From: Lachnospiraceae bacterium
Lineage (GTDB): Bacteria; Bacillota; Clostridia; Lachnospirales; Lachnospiraceae
Reading direction: 5' to 3'
Assembly (NCBI GenBank): GCA_021199655.1
Contig: JAJQHQ010000095.1
Location: forward strand, 1-64,000
DNA: 64,000 bases
The notes beneath the pieces were generated by a model. That model had not been told where the DNA came from and did not search any database. It worked only from the letters and a program-made list of their open reading frames with translations. Position numbers and translations under genes: made by a program. This document shows, piece by piece, positions 41,265 to 50,527 of the stretch (its first letter is position 1; each line of letters opens with the position of its first letter).

Positions 41265-42809
41265 ATGCAGCCAGACAATGTCATTGAGATGCTCCATATT
41301 ACCAAGCGTTTCCCGGGAATCATTGCCAATGACGACATTACGCTCCAGCTGCGCAGAGGTGAGGTGCATGCCCTGCTTGGCGAAAACGGAGCAGGCAAGT
41401 CCACGCTGATGAGTGTTCTGTTCGGTCTGTATCAGCCGGAGGAAGGAAAAATCCTCAAAAACGGACAGGAAGTAAAGATTCACAATCCGAATGACGCGAC
41501 CGCGCTTGGAATCGGAATGGTGCATCAGCACTTTAAACTGATTGACGTCTTTACCGTGCTGGATAATATCATTCTTGGCGCGGAGACTACAAAGCTTGGC
41601 TTTTTGCAGAAAAAGGAAGCCCGGGCAAAGGTAGAGGCGCTTTCAGAAAAATACGGCCTCAAGGTCGATCTTGACGCTCACGTGGAGGATATCACAGTCG
41701 GGATGCAGCAGCGTGTGGAAATTTTAAAAATGCTGTACCGCGACAATGAGATCCTGATTTTTGATGAGCCGACAGCGGTGCTGACTCCGCAGGAGATTGA
41801 GGATCTGCTCGAGACGATGCGAGCGTTTGCCGCAGAGGGAAAAAGTATTCTTTTTATTTCTCATAAGCTGAATGAGATCATGTCTGTGGCAGACCGTGTG
41901 ACGGTGCTCCGCAAAGGAAAATATGTTGGCACAGTGGACACTAAAGATACGGACAAACAGAGCCTTTCCAACATGATGGTCGGACGTCCGGTACAGCTGG
42001 AAGTGGTAAAAGATGAGGCGAAGCCGCAGCAGCCGGTTCTTCAGGTTCGGGATCTGAAGGTTCCGTCCGCCGTACATAAACGCGATGCGGTCAATGGTGT
42101 TTCCTTTGATGTCCGCGCCGGCGAGATTGTCTGTATTGCCGGTATCGACGGGAATGGTCAGAGCGAGCTGGTCTATGGTCTGACCGGATTGGAAAAAAGC
42201 TCTGGCGGCACTGTTACATTGTGCGGCGAGGATATTTCTCACGCGACGATCCGTCAGCGAGGAAAAAACATGAGCCACATTCCGGAAGACCGTCACAAGC
42301 ACGGTCTGATTCTGGATTTTACCCTGGAACAGAATATGGTGCTGCAGCGCTTTCAGGAGCCGCAGTTTGCACATAATGGTTTCATTGATACGGCAGCGGT
42401 ACGGGAGTATTCAGACCGGCTGATCAGGGATTTTGATGTTCGCTCCGGTCAGGGCTCGGTCACCGTGGCCAGAAGTATGTCGGGCGGCAATCAGCAGAAA
42501 GCAATCATCGCCCGGGAGCTTGACCGGGATAAGCCGCTGATCCTTGCGGTTCAGCCGACCAGAGGTCTTGATGTCGGCGCGATCGAGCACATTCACAATC
42601 AGCTGATCGCAGAACGTGACAAGGGTCATGCGATCCTTCTTATTTCTCTGGAGCTGGATGAGGTCATGAGCTTAAGCGACCGGATCCTGGTGATCTATGA
42701 GGGGGAGATCGTGGGCGAGCTTGATCCGAAGAAGACGGACGTTCAGGAGCTTGGCCTTTATATGGCTGGAGCGAAGCGGCAGAATGGGAAGGAGGCGAGC
42801 AAGGCATGA
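41265..42809 (+). CDS. nucleoside ABC transporter ATPase (double cassette)
   Basis: 514 residues with two ABC cassettes. The first has Walker A GENGAGKSTLM (about residue 40) and ILIFDEPTAVLTPQE; the second has GIDGNGQSELV, signature MSGGNQQKAIIAREL and ILAVQPTRGLDVGAIEHI. This arrangement is that of the carbohydrate/BMP (CUT2-like) importers such as NupA/PnrB. The stop overlaps the next start (ATGA at 42806). Confidence 0.94.
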   Translation: MQPDNVIEMLHITKRFPGIIANDDITLQLRRGEVHALLGENGAGKSTLMSVLFGLYQPEEGKILKNGQEVKIHNPNDATALGIGMVHQHFKLIDVFTVLDNIILGAETTKLGFLQKKEARAKVEALSEKYGLKVDLDAHVEDITVGMQQRVEILKMLYRDNEILIFDEPTAVLTPQEIEDLLETMRAFAAEGKSILFISHKLNEIMSVADRVTVLRKGKYVGTVDTKDTDKQSLSNMMVGRPVQLEVVKDEAKPQQPVLQVRDLKVPSAVHKRDAVNGVSFDVRAGEIVCIAGIDGNGQSELVYGLTGLEKSSGGTVTLCGEDISHATIRQRGKNMSHIPEDRHKHGLILDFTLEQNMVLQRFQEPQFAHNGFIDTAAVREYSDRLIRDFDVRSGQGSVTVARSMSGGNQQKAIIARELDRDKPLILAVQPTRGLDVGAIEHIHNQLIAERDKGHAILLISLELDEVMSLSDRILVIYEGEIVGELDPKKTDVQELGLYMAGAKRQNGKEASKA

Positions 42810-44125
42810 AAGAGAAATTAGCCCGTTTTTACGCGAAAGACGGTACGAAGACCGTGCTTTCCTCTGTGCTTTCTATTATTATCGGTATGGTGGTAGGAAG
42901 TATTATCATACTGCTCGTCGGTATTTCCAACAAATCTCTGGGCTTTAGCAGTGTCGGAGAAGGCATTCAGCTGGTATTCGGCGGCCTGTTCAGTACCGGC
43001 CGGAATGCCGCTGGATCTCTGACTTTTGGATTTAACTCGACAAACTTCGGAAACATGCTGTTCCGTGCGACCCCGCTGATCCTGACCGGACTTTCCGTGG
43101 CGATCGCCTACAAGACCGGACTTTTCAACATCGGAGCACCGGGACAGTACCTGATGGGAACCGCGGCAACCCTTTTCGTTGCCCTTAAAATACCGACCAC
43201 TTCCTCTACTCTATATGAAAACGGCGGTGTTCCGGCTCCATTGGTGTGGCTTCTGGCGTTCCTCGCCGGTATGCTTGCGGGTGCGCTCTGGGGTGCGATT
43301 CCCGGTCTGGTGAAGGCGTATCTGAATATCAATGAAGTACTGGCCTGCATTATGTGCAACTGGATCGCGGCCAATCTGGTCACCTGGATTTTTGAGGGCA
43401 GCAGCCTGTGCAACACCATTGAATCCGGAAAGACCGGCTACATCTATAAGACCAGTTACAATGGCGTGGCGACAGCCAAGCTCGGCCTGGACAAGATTTT
43501 TTCCGGTTCTCAGGTCAACGGCGGTATTCTGGTGGCCATTATACTTGCGATTCTCGTATACATCCTGATGGATAAGACGACCATGGGATATCAGCTGAAG
43601 GCTTGCGGCAGCAACCGCCATTCGGCTCGCTATGCCGGTATTGCGGACAAGAGAAATATCGTCCTTTCCATGGCACTGGCGGGAGCATTGGCCGGTGCGG
43701 GCGCTTCCCTATATTATCTGGCCGGCAATACAGAATTTTTCTGGTCGACCTACCAGTCCCTTCCGGATGCCGGATTCAACGGTATTCCGGTGGCGCTCCT
43801 TGCCTCCTGCAATCCGATCGGTGTTGTATTTACCGGATGCTTCATGTCCATGCTGGACATCTGCGGACTGCAGCTGACCAACCTGACCGCTTATAACGAA
43901 TATATCACGGATGTTATCATTGCCGTGATCGTATACTTAAGTGCGTTTGCCCTTTTGATCCGTATGCTTCTGACAAGCAAAAAGAGCAGCGGTCATGAAG
44001 AAAACGCAAACGCGGATTCTGATGACAGCGGTAATGCTACAGCGGGTAAAACAGCAGGAGCAGATCCGGAAAAAGACAAAAACACAGCATCCGCAGTAAA
44101 TGCGAAGGGAGGCGAGGCGTTATGA
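42806..44125 (+). CDS. nucleoside ABC transporter permease
   Basis: 439 residues with about nine hydrophobic segments. BPD_transp_2 landmarks: SVAIAYKTGLFNIGAPGQYL, INEVLACIMCNWIAANLVTW, YQLKACGSNRHSARYAGI. The last ~45 residues are a polar Asn/Ala/Lys/Asp tail after the final membrane segment. Translational overlap at both ends links it to the ATPase and second permease. Confidence 0.92.
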   Translation: MKEKLARFYAKDGTKTVLSSVLSIIIGMVVGSIIILLVGISNKSLGFSSVGEGIQLVFGGLFSTGRNAAGSLTFGFNSTNFGNMLFRATPLILTGLSVAIAYKTGLFNIGAPGQYLMGTAATLFVALKIPTTSSTLYENGGVPAPLVWLLAFLAGMLAGALWGAIPGLVKAYLNINEVLACIMCNWIAANLVTWIFEGSSLCNTIESGKTGYIYKTSYNGVATAKLGLDKIFSGSQVNGGILVAIILAILVYILMDKTTMGYQLKACGSNRHSARYAGIADKRNIVLSMALAGALAGAGASLYYLAGNTEFFWSTYQSLPDAGFNGIPVALLASCNPIGVVFTGCFMSMLDICGLQLTNLTAYNEYITDVIIAVIVYLSAFALLIRMLLTSKKSSGHEENANADSDDSGNATAGKTAGADPEKDKNTASAVNAKGGEAL

Positions 44126-45153
44126 CATTTTTAATTCAGCAGACGCTGCTTTATGCAGTTCCCCTGATGATCGTTGCGCTGGCCGGTGTATTTGCGGAGC
44201 GGAGCGGTGTCATCAACCTGGCTCTCGAAGGTATTATGATCTTCGGAGCCTTTACGGGTGTATTTTTTGTAAATGTGGTACAGCAGGCCGGATGGTTTGC
44301 GGCCGCTAAGGATAACGGCAACTGGATAGCATTACAGGGCTTTGAGGTTCTGGCAATCCTTGTAGCGGCTCTGTGCGGCGCAATCTTTTCTCTTTTGCTG
44401 GCATTTGCTGCGATCAACCTCAAAGCGGATCAGACCATCAGCGGTACAGCACTGAACCTTCTGGCTCCGGCACTCGTCCTTTTCCTGATCCGTATTCTTG
44501 CAAACCAGAGCACGCTCTATATGGCAGAAGGAGACGCGGCGAGCTGGTTTATGATCAAAAAGAGTACGTTGGGATTTGACCGAAATGCGGACATCGGTAT
44601 TCTGGGTGAGATCTTTATCAACAAGGTTTATCTGGCTACCTATCTGTGCATTCTGGTCTTCATCATTCTGGCCATTCTGCTTTATAAGACCCGGTTTGGT
44701 CTTCGCCTTCGCTCCTGCGGTGAGAATCCGCAGGCGGCAGACTCTCTGGGTATCAATGTGTATAAAATGCGCTATGCCGGCACGATCATCTCCGGCGCAC
44801 TTGCCGGGATGGGCGGCTTCGTTTATGCGCTGACTACTGCGAACTGCTCCGCAAACGGCGATGTGGCAGGCTTCGGTTTCCTGGCACTGGCTGTGATGAT
44901 CTTCGGCAACTGGAAGCCCGGAAATATTGCGGGCGCAGCGCTGCTCTTTGGCCTGTTTAAGTGTATCGCCGCTTCCTACGCAAGTATCGATATCAATGGC
45001 GATGGTGTTTATATGCTGGCGCAGATCGGGCTGAGTTCAAACTTCTACCGGATGCTGCCGTATCTGATCACCATGGTTGTACTGGCGTTCACTTCCAAGA
45101 AATCCCGCGCCCCGAAGGCTGAGGGTGTTCCGTACGACAAAGGGCAGAGGTAA
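44122..45153 (+). CDS. nucleoside ABC transporter permease
   Basis: 343 residues, partner of the preceding permease: GVFAERSGVINLALEGIMIF near the N-terminus and LRLRSCGENPQAADSLGINV in the middle are standard for this family. Overlaps the previous gene by ATGA. With the binding protein and ATPase it completes a BMP-type nucleoside importer. Confidence 0.93.
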   Translation: MTFLIQQTLLYAVPLMIVALAGVFAERSGVINLALEGIMIFGAFTGVFFVNVVQQAGWFAAAKDNGNWIALQGFEVLAILVAALCGAIFSLLLAFAAINLKADQTISGTALNLLAPALVLFLIRILANQSTLYMAEGDAASWFMIKKSTLGFDRNADIGILGEIFINKVYLATYLCILVFIILAILLYKTRFGLRLRSCGENPQAADSLGINVYKMRYAGTIISGALAGMGGFVYALTTANCSANGDVAGFGFLALAVMIFGNWKPGNIAGAALLFGLFKCIAASYASIDINGDGVYMLAQIGLSSNFYRMLPYLITMVVLAFTSKKSRAPKAEGVPYDKGQR

Positions 45154-45229
45154 ATTGCTCCTGCTGCCTGAATCATAAAACAGAGAAGCGGACTCCCCTT
45201 ATCCGATTAAAAACTGGGGAATATGGTCA

Positions 45230-45892
45230 ATGGAAAAGAAAGAAGCACAAAAACAGGCGCTCGCTCTGGAAATCATCGGGCGCCTGAAAAATGAATACCC
45301 GGACGCGGACTGCACTTTGGATTATGATGAAGCCTGGAAGCTCCTCGTGAGCGTCCGTCTTGCAGCGCAGTGTACGGATGCACGGGTGAATATTGTGGTG
45401 GAGAAGCTGTATGAGAAATTCCCCGATGTGGATGCGCTCGCAGCTGCATCGCCGGAGGAGATCGAGGAAATTGTCAGGCCCTGCGGCCTCGGAAAAAGTA
45501 AGGCGCGGGACATCAGCGCCTGCATGCGTATGCTGAAAGAGGAGTACGGCGGGAAAGTGCCTGATGATTTTGATGAGCTGCTAAAGCTTCCCGGAGTGGG
45601 AAGAAAAAGCGCAAACCTGATCATGGGGGATGTCTTTGGAAAACCGGCGATCGTCACCGATACCCATTGTATCCGCCTGACCAATCGGATGGGACTGGTC
45701 GATGAGATCAGGGAGCCGAAGAAAGTAGAAATGGCGCTCTGGAAGATCATTCCCCCTGAGGAAGGCAGCAGTTTCTGCCACCGCCTTGTTTATCATGGCA
45801 GGGAAGTCTGCACCGCGCGGACGAAGCCGTATTGCGAGCGGTGCTGCCTGAAGGATATCTGTGAGAAGAATGGCGTGGAATCGTCAAACTGA
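45230..45892 (+). CDS. nth: endonuclease III
   Basis: 220 residues. The helix-hairpin-helix with the catalytic Lys is LPGVGRKSANLI, the catalytic Asp is in IVTDTHCIRLTNR, and the iron-sulfur loop near the C-terminus has C-x7-C-x2-C-x5-C (CTARTKPYCERCCLKDIC). The enzyme removes oxidised pyrimidines and nicks abasic sites. The first spacer is one longer than the x6 of the E. coli enzyme. GGGGAATATGG precedes the start. It ends at its own terminator. Confidence 0.94.
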   Translation: MEKKEAQKQALALEIIGRLKNEYPDADCTLDYDEAWKLLVSVRLAAQCTDARVNIVVEKLYEKFPDVDALAAASPEEIEEIVRPCGLGKSKARDISACMRMLKEEYGGKVPDDFDELLKLPGVGRKSANLIMGDVFGKPAIVTDTHCIRLTNRMGLVDEIREPKKVEMALWKIIPPEEGSSFCHRLVYHGREVCTARTKPYCERCCLKDICEKNGVESSN

Positions 45893-45974
45893 GAACAGAC
45901 GGCAGCAGCAGATTCCTGCGCAGTAATTTCGTATTTTAATGATGGTAAAAGGGCTTGTACTAAAACGTTCCGCG

Positions 45975-46001
45975 AGAATGCGCCAAGGCGCATTCTTTTT
46001 T
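45975..46001 (+). terminator. nth terminator
   Basis: AGAATGCGCC (45975-45984), AA, GGCGCATTCT (45987-45996), then a T6 run. Confidence 0.88.
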
Positions 46002-46085
46002 AATGAATATTTTTATAAAAAATGGACTGCTGACAAAAACTGATTACTAAAACAGATGACAGAAACAAATGTCAGGAAAACAGGA

Positions 46086-46141
46086 TTGACAAATACCCTT
46101 TGGGGGTATATCATATCTCTGCAGATACCCGTGAGGGGTAT
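46086..46141 (+). promoter_or_regulatory. copper operon promoter with two CsoR-type operators
   Basis: TTGACA (46086-46091) and TATCAT (46109-46114) flank a 17-base spacer filled by the inverted repeat TACCCTTTGGGGGTA (46094-46108). A second, ATACCCGTGAGGGGTAT (46125-46141), covers the expected start of transcription. G/C-tract TACCC-n-GGGTA repeats are the known CsoR operator type. Confidence 0.82.
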
Positions 46142-46228
46142 TTGGATTCTGGAAGATATGGAAAAGTACCGGACAATTACGAGAATCGTATATTTTGTTC
46201 TGCTGCCGGAATAAGGAGAGAAAATATC

Positions 46229-46648
46229 GTGGACAATAAAATAAACAGAGAAGATATGCAGGAGATACATGCTTCAGACGGTGTTCCAAAGGAGAATCCC
46301 AGGGAGAGCCTAAAGGAGAACTCCATGGAGAATCCTGAGGACCCCCCTGCCGGGGAAGTCTGTTGCAGCTGCAAAAAGACAGTGCGTTCAGAAGAGGAGC
46401 GCAGGAAGCTGATCAACCGCCTGAACCGCATCGAAGGGCAGATTCGCGGCATTCGCGGTATGCTGGAGCGCGATGCCTACTGCAATGACATTCTGATTCA
46501 GTCCGCTGCGGTGAATGCGGCCATCAATTCTTTTAATAAGGAGCTTTTATCCAGCCATATCCATACCTGTGTCGTGCGGGATATCCGCGAAGGAAAAGAT
46601 GAGGTTGTGGATGAACTGGTGGCTACGATGCAGAAGTTAATGAAATAA
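46229..46648 (+). CDS. csoR: CsoR-family copper-sensing repressor
   Basis: 139 residues from GTG 46229, which has AAGGAGAG eight bases upstream; the in-frame ATG at 46100 lies inside the promoter and is rejected. The conserved part is residues ~55-139 (LINRLNRIEGQIRGIRGMLE) with the Cu(I) ligands as Cys in DAYCNDIL and His/Cys in SHIHTC, the C-H-C set of CsoR. The N-terminal ~50 residues are a Glu/Asn-rich extension with two extra Cys (VCCSCKKTV) not found in minimal CsoR. The protein probably binds its own operators and releases DNA on Cu(I) binding. Confidence 0.88.
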   Translation: MDNKINREDMQEIHASDGVPKENPRESLKENSMENPEDPPAGEVCCSCKKTVRSEEERRKLINRLNRIEGQIRGIRGMLERDAYCNDILIQSAAVNAAINSFNKELLSSHIHTCVVRDIREGKDEVVDELVATMQKLMK

Positions 46649-46738
46649 TTGGAGTCGTTTGATCAGGACAGAAGCAGCGAAGGAACGAGGCGTCTGCCTT
46701 GCAACAGGAATATTTATGGAAGGAGTGATTCACAAAAA

Positions 46739-49606
46739 ATGGATCAGTATACAGTAACGGGAATGAGCTGCGCGGCCTGCTCCGCGAGAGTGGAGAAGGC
46801 AGTCTCGAAGGTTCCCGGTGTGACATCGTGTTCAGTCAGTCTGCTGACAAATTCCATGGGAGTAGAAGGCACCGCTTCTCCGGATGCCATTATACGGGCT
46901 GTGCAGGACGCGGGATACGGCGCTTCTCAAAAGGGCGGCAGTAGGGCCGTCAAAGGTGCGGGAGCCGGTGTGTCTGACGGGTCAGGGGCGGCATATTCCA
47001 TGCAGCAGTCCATTGCGGAGCAGGAGGCGGCTCTTGAAGACCATGAGACGCCGGTGCTGAAGCGCAGGCTGATCGCCTCAATCGGGTTTTTAGCCGTGCT
47101 GATGTATGTCTCGATGGGGCATATGATGTGGGGGTGGCCGCTGCCTGCCTGGTTTGAGGGCAACCATGTGGCGATGGGACTGGTACAGCTTCTCCTGGCT
47201 GCGATCATCATGGTGATCAATCAGAAGTTTTTTATCAGCGGGTTTAAGAGCCTGTGGCATCGTTCGCCAAATATGGACACGCTGGTAGCGCTCGGTTCGA
47301 CGGCTTCCTTTGTGTGGAGTGTTTACGCTCTGTTCATGATGACGGATGCGCAGGTGCACGGCGATATGGAAGCGGTCATGACTTATATGCATGAATTTTA
47401 TTTTGAGTCGGCGGCGATGATCCTGACCCTGATCACGGTTGGAAAGATGCTGGAGGCACGTTCCAAAGGAAAGACGACGGATGCACTGAAAAGCCTGATG
47501 AAGCTGGCGCCGAAGACCGCTGTGGTAGTGCGGGAAGATGGCACGGAGGAGACCGTACCCATCGATCAGGTGAAAAAAGGAGATGTCTTTGTCGTCCGTC
47601 CGGGTGAAAATATTCCGGTGGACGGAGTCATTCTGGATGGAGTCAGTGCCGTCAATGAAGCCGCGCTGACAGGTGAGAGCATTCCGGTCGATAAAGCAGC
47701 CGGCGATACGGTATCCGCGGCAACAGTCAATCAGTCCGGTTTTATCAAATGTGAAGCGACCAGAGTCGGGGAGGATACGACCCTTTCCCAGATTATCAAA
47801 ATGGTCAGCGACGCGGCTGCGACCAAAGCACCGATCGCGAAGATCGCGGATAAGGTATCCGGCGTCTTTGTCCCGGTCGTGATTACCATAGCTGTGTTCA
47901 CGATGATTGTGTGGCTGCTCGTGGGTCAGACAGTTGCGTTTGCTCTGGCGAGAGGAATCTCTGTCCTCGTGATCAGCTGCCCGTGCGCGCTCGGTCTGGC
48001 GACACCGGTGGCGATCATGGTCGGCAACGGAATGGGAGCGAAGAACGGCATCCTGTTTAAAACGGCAGTGTCCCTGGAGGAAGCAGGCAAGGTGCAGATC
48101 GTCGCCCTGGATAAGACGGGCACGATTACCAGCGGAGAGCCGAGGGTGACTGACCTTTGCCCGGCTGACGGTGTCACAGAGCAGGAACTGTTGACCTATG
48201 CGTTTGCACTGGAGCAGAAAAGTGAGCATCCGCTGGCGAAAGCCATTCTGCTGCGCGGGCAGGAAGAAAAGATCATTGCGGCCGATGTCAGTGATTTTAG
48301 GGCTCTGCCGGGGAATGGTCTTTCCGCAACGATCTGTACAGAAAAGGGATCACTTCAGGAAAAAGGAGAAAAACTTTCAGGCGGCAGCCTGAAATTTATA
48401 AAAAGCCAGACACAGGTTTCCCCGCAGATGGAATCACAGGCAGAACAGCTTGCGGAACAAGGGAAGACGCCGCTGCTTTTTGCAAAGGATGGCAGGCTGC
48501 TTGGCATGATAGCCGTGGCGGATGTGATCAAGGAGGACAGCCCGCAGGCTGTCAATGAGCTGCAGAATATGGGTATCCGTGTGGTGATGCTGACAGGCGA
48601 CAATGAGCGTACGGCAAGAGCGATCGGTGCGCAGGCAGGTGTCGATGAGGTGATTGCCGGAGTCCTGCCGGACGGGAAGGAAAGTGTCATTCGCCAGCTA
48701 AAGGAAAATGCAGTCAGCAATGATACCGGTGAATCGGGGAAAGCTTTTTCTCCGGCGGTTCATTTTGGGCGGCGAACGCATTCGAAAGAAGTTAAGGTCG
48801 CGATGGTCGGGGACGGCATCAATGATGCCCCGGCGCTTACCAGGGCAGATATCGGGATTGCCATTGGAGCAGGTACGGATATCGCCATTGACGCGGCTGA
48901 CGTGGTGCTGATGAAGAGCCGCTTAAGTGATGTGCCGGCTGCCATCCGCTTAAGCAGGGCGACACTGCGCAACATTCACGAGAACCTGTTCTGGGCATTT
49001 TTCTATAATGTCATTGGCATTCCGCTCGCAGCGGGCGTATGGATCCCGATCTTCGGATGGAAGCTGAATCCGATGTTCGGAGCAGCAGCGATGAGTCTTT
49101 CCAGCTTCTGCGTGGTATCGAACGCACTGCGTCTGAACCTGTTCAAAATACGGGACGCAGGACACGACAGGAAGATTCGGCCGGTAACGATTCAAGGACT
49201 CATAAAGTCAGCAGCAGATGATCTGGAAACGGTCAATCCGGTCGCTGACAATAGAGACAATGTACATCTGGTAACTGATAACCCGGCAGACAGCTCTCCA
49301 AACAGGAATGAAGCAGAAGCCGGAAATGAAAATAATATGGAGGAGACGAACATGGTAAAGACAACAATGCAGGTAGAAGGAATGATGTGCGGGCACTGTG
49401 AGGCGCACGTAAATGACGCCATCCGCAAGGTGTTTGACGTGCAGAAGGTGACTTCGAATCACAGCAAGGGCATTACTGAGATCCTTTCCGAGACTGCTCT
49501 GGATGAGGACAAGCTCAGGGCCACTGTAGAAGAGACCGGCTACAAGGTGGGGACGATCACAACCGGTGAGCCGGAGAAAAAGGGATTCTCGCTGTTCCAT
49601 AAATAA
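46739..49606 (+). CDS. copA: copper-exporting P1B-type ATPase with C-terminal CopZ-like domain
   Basis: 955 residues from ATG 46739 (GGAAGGAG upstream). Order: N-terminal heavy-metal domain with GMSCAAC (Cys11, Cys14), eight membrane segments, the transport motif Cys414-Pro-Cys416 ([11 protein letters not shown]), phosphorylated Asp458 in DKTGTIT, and [11 protein letters not shown] linker of ~25 polar residues interrupts the nucleotide-binding region before KVAMVGDGI. After the last membrane segments a ~45-residue polar linker leads to a second metal-binding domain, GMMCGHC (Cys884, Cys887), typical of the chaperone CopZ. It exports Cu(I) and is controlled by CsoR from the promoter at 46086. 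Confidence 0.95.
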   Translation: MDQYTVTGMSCAACSARVEKAVSKVPGVTSCSVSLLTNSMGVEGTASPDAIIRAVQDAGYGASQKGGSRAVKGAGAGVSDGSGAAYSMQQSIAEQEAALEDHETPVLKRRLIASIGFLAVLMYVSMGHMMWGWPLPAWFEGNHVAMGLVQLLLAAIIMVINQKFFISGFKSLWHRSPNMDTLVALGSTASFVWSVYALFMMTDAQVHGDMEAVMTYMHEFYFESAAMILTLITVGKMLEARSKGKTTDALKSLMKLAPKTAVVVREDGTEETVPIDQVKKGDVFVVRPGENIPVDGVILDGVSAVNEAALTGESIPVDKAAGDTVSAATVNQSGFIKCEATRVGEDTTLSQIIKMVSDAAATKAPIAKIADKVSGVFVPVVITIAVFTMIVWLLVGQTVAFALARGISVLVISCPCALGLATPVAIMVGNGMGAKNGILFKTAVSLEEAGKVQIVALDKTGTITSGEPRVTDLCPADGVTEQELLTYAFALEQKSEHPLAKAILLRGQEEKIIAADVSDFRALPGNGLSATICTEKGSLQEKGEKLSGGSLKFIKSQTQVSPQMESQAEQLAEQGKTPLLFAKDGRLLGMIAVADVIKEDSPQAVNELQNMGIRVVMLTGDNERTARAIGAQAGVDEVIAGVLPDGKESVIRQLKENAVSNDTGESGKAFSPAVHFGRRTHSKEVKVAMVGDGINDAPALTRADIGIAIGAGTDIAIDAADVVLMKSRLSDVPAAIRLSRATLRNIHENLFWAFFYNVIGIPLAAGVWIPIFGWKLNPMFGAAAMSLSSFCVVSNALRLNLFKIRDAGHDRKIRPVTIQGLIKSAADDLETVNPVADNRDNVHLVTDNPADSSPNRNEAEAGNENNMEETNMVKTTMQVEGMMCGHCEAHVNDAIRKVFDVQKVTSNHSKGITEILSETALDEDKLRATVEETGYKVGTITTGEPEKKGFSLFHK
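49339..49354 (+). promoter_or_regulatory. copZ: internal ribosome site and start codon for a free CopZ-like chaperone
   Basis: GGAGGAG (49339-49345), six bases, then ATG (49352-49354) in frame with copA codon 872. Translation from here to 49606 would give an 84-residue CopZ-like protein starting [16 protein letters not shown]. The site is as strong as those of separate genes in the window. Confidence 0.55.
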
Positions 49607-49621
49607 ATAACAGAAGAAAAT

Positions 49622-49879
49622 GTGAAAGCGGAACTGAAAGACGGGTATCTGACTATTTCAGCTTCTACCGGCTCAACCAGCGAACAGAAGGATGACAAAG
49701 GCAAATATGTACGCCGTGAGCGATTTGTCGGATCCTGCAGCAGAGCGTTCTATGTAGGCGAAGCAGTGAAGCAGGAAGACATTAAGGCAAAGTTCGAGAA
49801 TGGTACTCTGGTCCTGACCGTGCCGAAGAAGGTACAGCAGCCGGTGGTGGAAGAGAATAAGTACATTACCATCGAGTAA
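49622..49879 (+). pseudogene. small heat-shock protein (Hsp20), C-terminal remnant
   Basis: 85 codons from GTG 49622 encode the C-terminal part of an alpha-crystallin-type protein: AELKDGYLTISAS, RRERFVGSCSRAFYVGE, FENGTLVLTVPKKVQQP. A normal Hsp20 has about 140-150 residues; the N-terminal arm and first strands are absent. No convincing ribosome site precedes it, and copA ends 15 bases before. A deletion probably fused the copA end to this fragment. A residual core-domain protein could still be made through coupling to copA. Confidence 0.72.
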
Positions 49880-49923
49880 CAGGAAAGACAAATATGGTAT
49901 TCCGATGTGATTCCCTGATTTTA

Positions 49924-49957
49924 GCGGTGCGGTCTGTATGGGGCCGTACCGCTTTTT
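49924..49957 (+). terminator. terminator of the copper operon/Hsp20 remnant
   Basis: GCGGTGCGG (49924-49932) with CCGTACCGC (49944-49952; one mismatch) and TTTTT. Confidence 0.75.
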
Positions 49958-49994
49958 CCTTTATGGGAAACTTTGTTTCGATATGAAAAATCGG

Positions 49995-50023
49995 TTGTTT
50001 TTTTCATGAGCTTCGCTTATACT
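49995..50023 (+). promoter_or_regulatory. promoter of PAS-protein gene
   Basis: TTGTTT (49995-50000), 17 bases, TATACT (50018-50023), with the gene starting 76 bases further on. Confidence 0.55.
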
Positions 50024-50098
50024 TGAAACGCAGCGGCCGGGACTGCCGGAGGTTCTGTCAGATACCGGTATGGAAAAACTTTTGGGAGGATACCTGTA

Positions 50099-50464
50099 AT
50101 GAATGATTTTTTAAAAGCAGTAGTAGAAGCAGACGACGCGCCGGTGGTGATCTGCGACATGGAACATACGATTGTGTATATGAATCCGACAGCTGTAAAA
50201 AGATATGCGAAGAGCGGTGGGGAACAACTGATTGGAAAGTCCATTTTTGACTGCCACAATCCGCACTCGAAGGAAATCATCCTCTCTGTGGTTGAGAGAT
50301 TCCGCAGAGAACCGGAGCTGAATAAGGTCTATACCTATACAAAAAACTGGGACGGAGAAGACACAGACGTATATATTGTTGCGCTTAAGAATGATGCTGG
50401 TGAGCTGATCGGCTATTATGAAAAACATGAGAGCCGTCTGCATGAAAACAGGATTGGACATTAG
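50099..50464 (+). CDS. single-domain PAS protein
   Basis: 121 residues comprising one PAS fold: VVICDMEHTIVYMNPTAVKR, GGEQLIGKSIFDCHNP, and closing strands TDVYIVALKNDAGELIGYYE. No output domain is attached, so it probably acts as a ligand or redox sensor in trans; the HxxxH-like NPHS may bind a cofactor, which is speculation. GGGAGGATACC precedes the ATG. Confidence 0.82.
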   Translation: MNDFLKAVVEADDAPVVICDMEHTIVYMNPTAVKRYAKSGGEQLIGKSIFDCHNPHSKEIILSVVERFRREPELNKVYTYTKNWDGEDTDVYIVALKNDAGELIGYYEKHESRLHENRIGH

Positions 50465-50527
50465 AGTAACATTGTCGCGTCCTGCCTTTGCAAAATGCGG
50501 GATGCTCAATCTGCGTAAGAATGAAAG

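Noticed and set aside
46100-46228. N-terminal extension of CsoR starting at ATG 46100
   Set aside because: This ATG lies in the promoter spacer, upstream of the expected start of transcription; GTG 46229 has the ribosome site.
47090-48229. 379-codon minus-strand frame opposite copA
   Set aside because: His/Arg-rich mirror of the P-type ATPase with no ribosome site.
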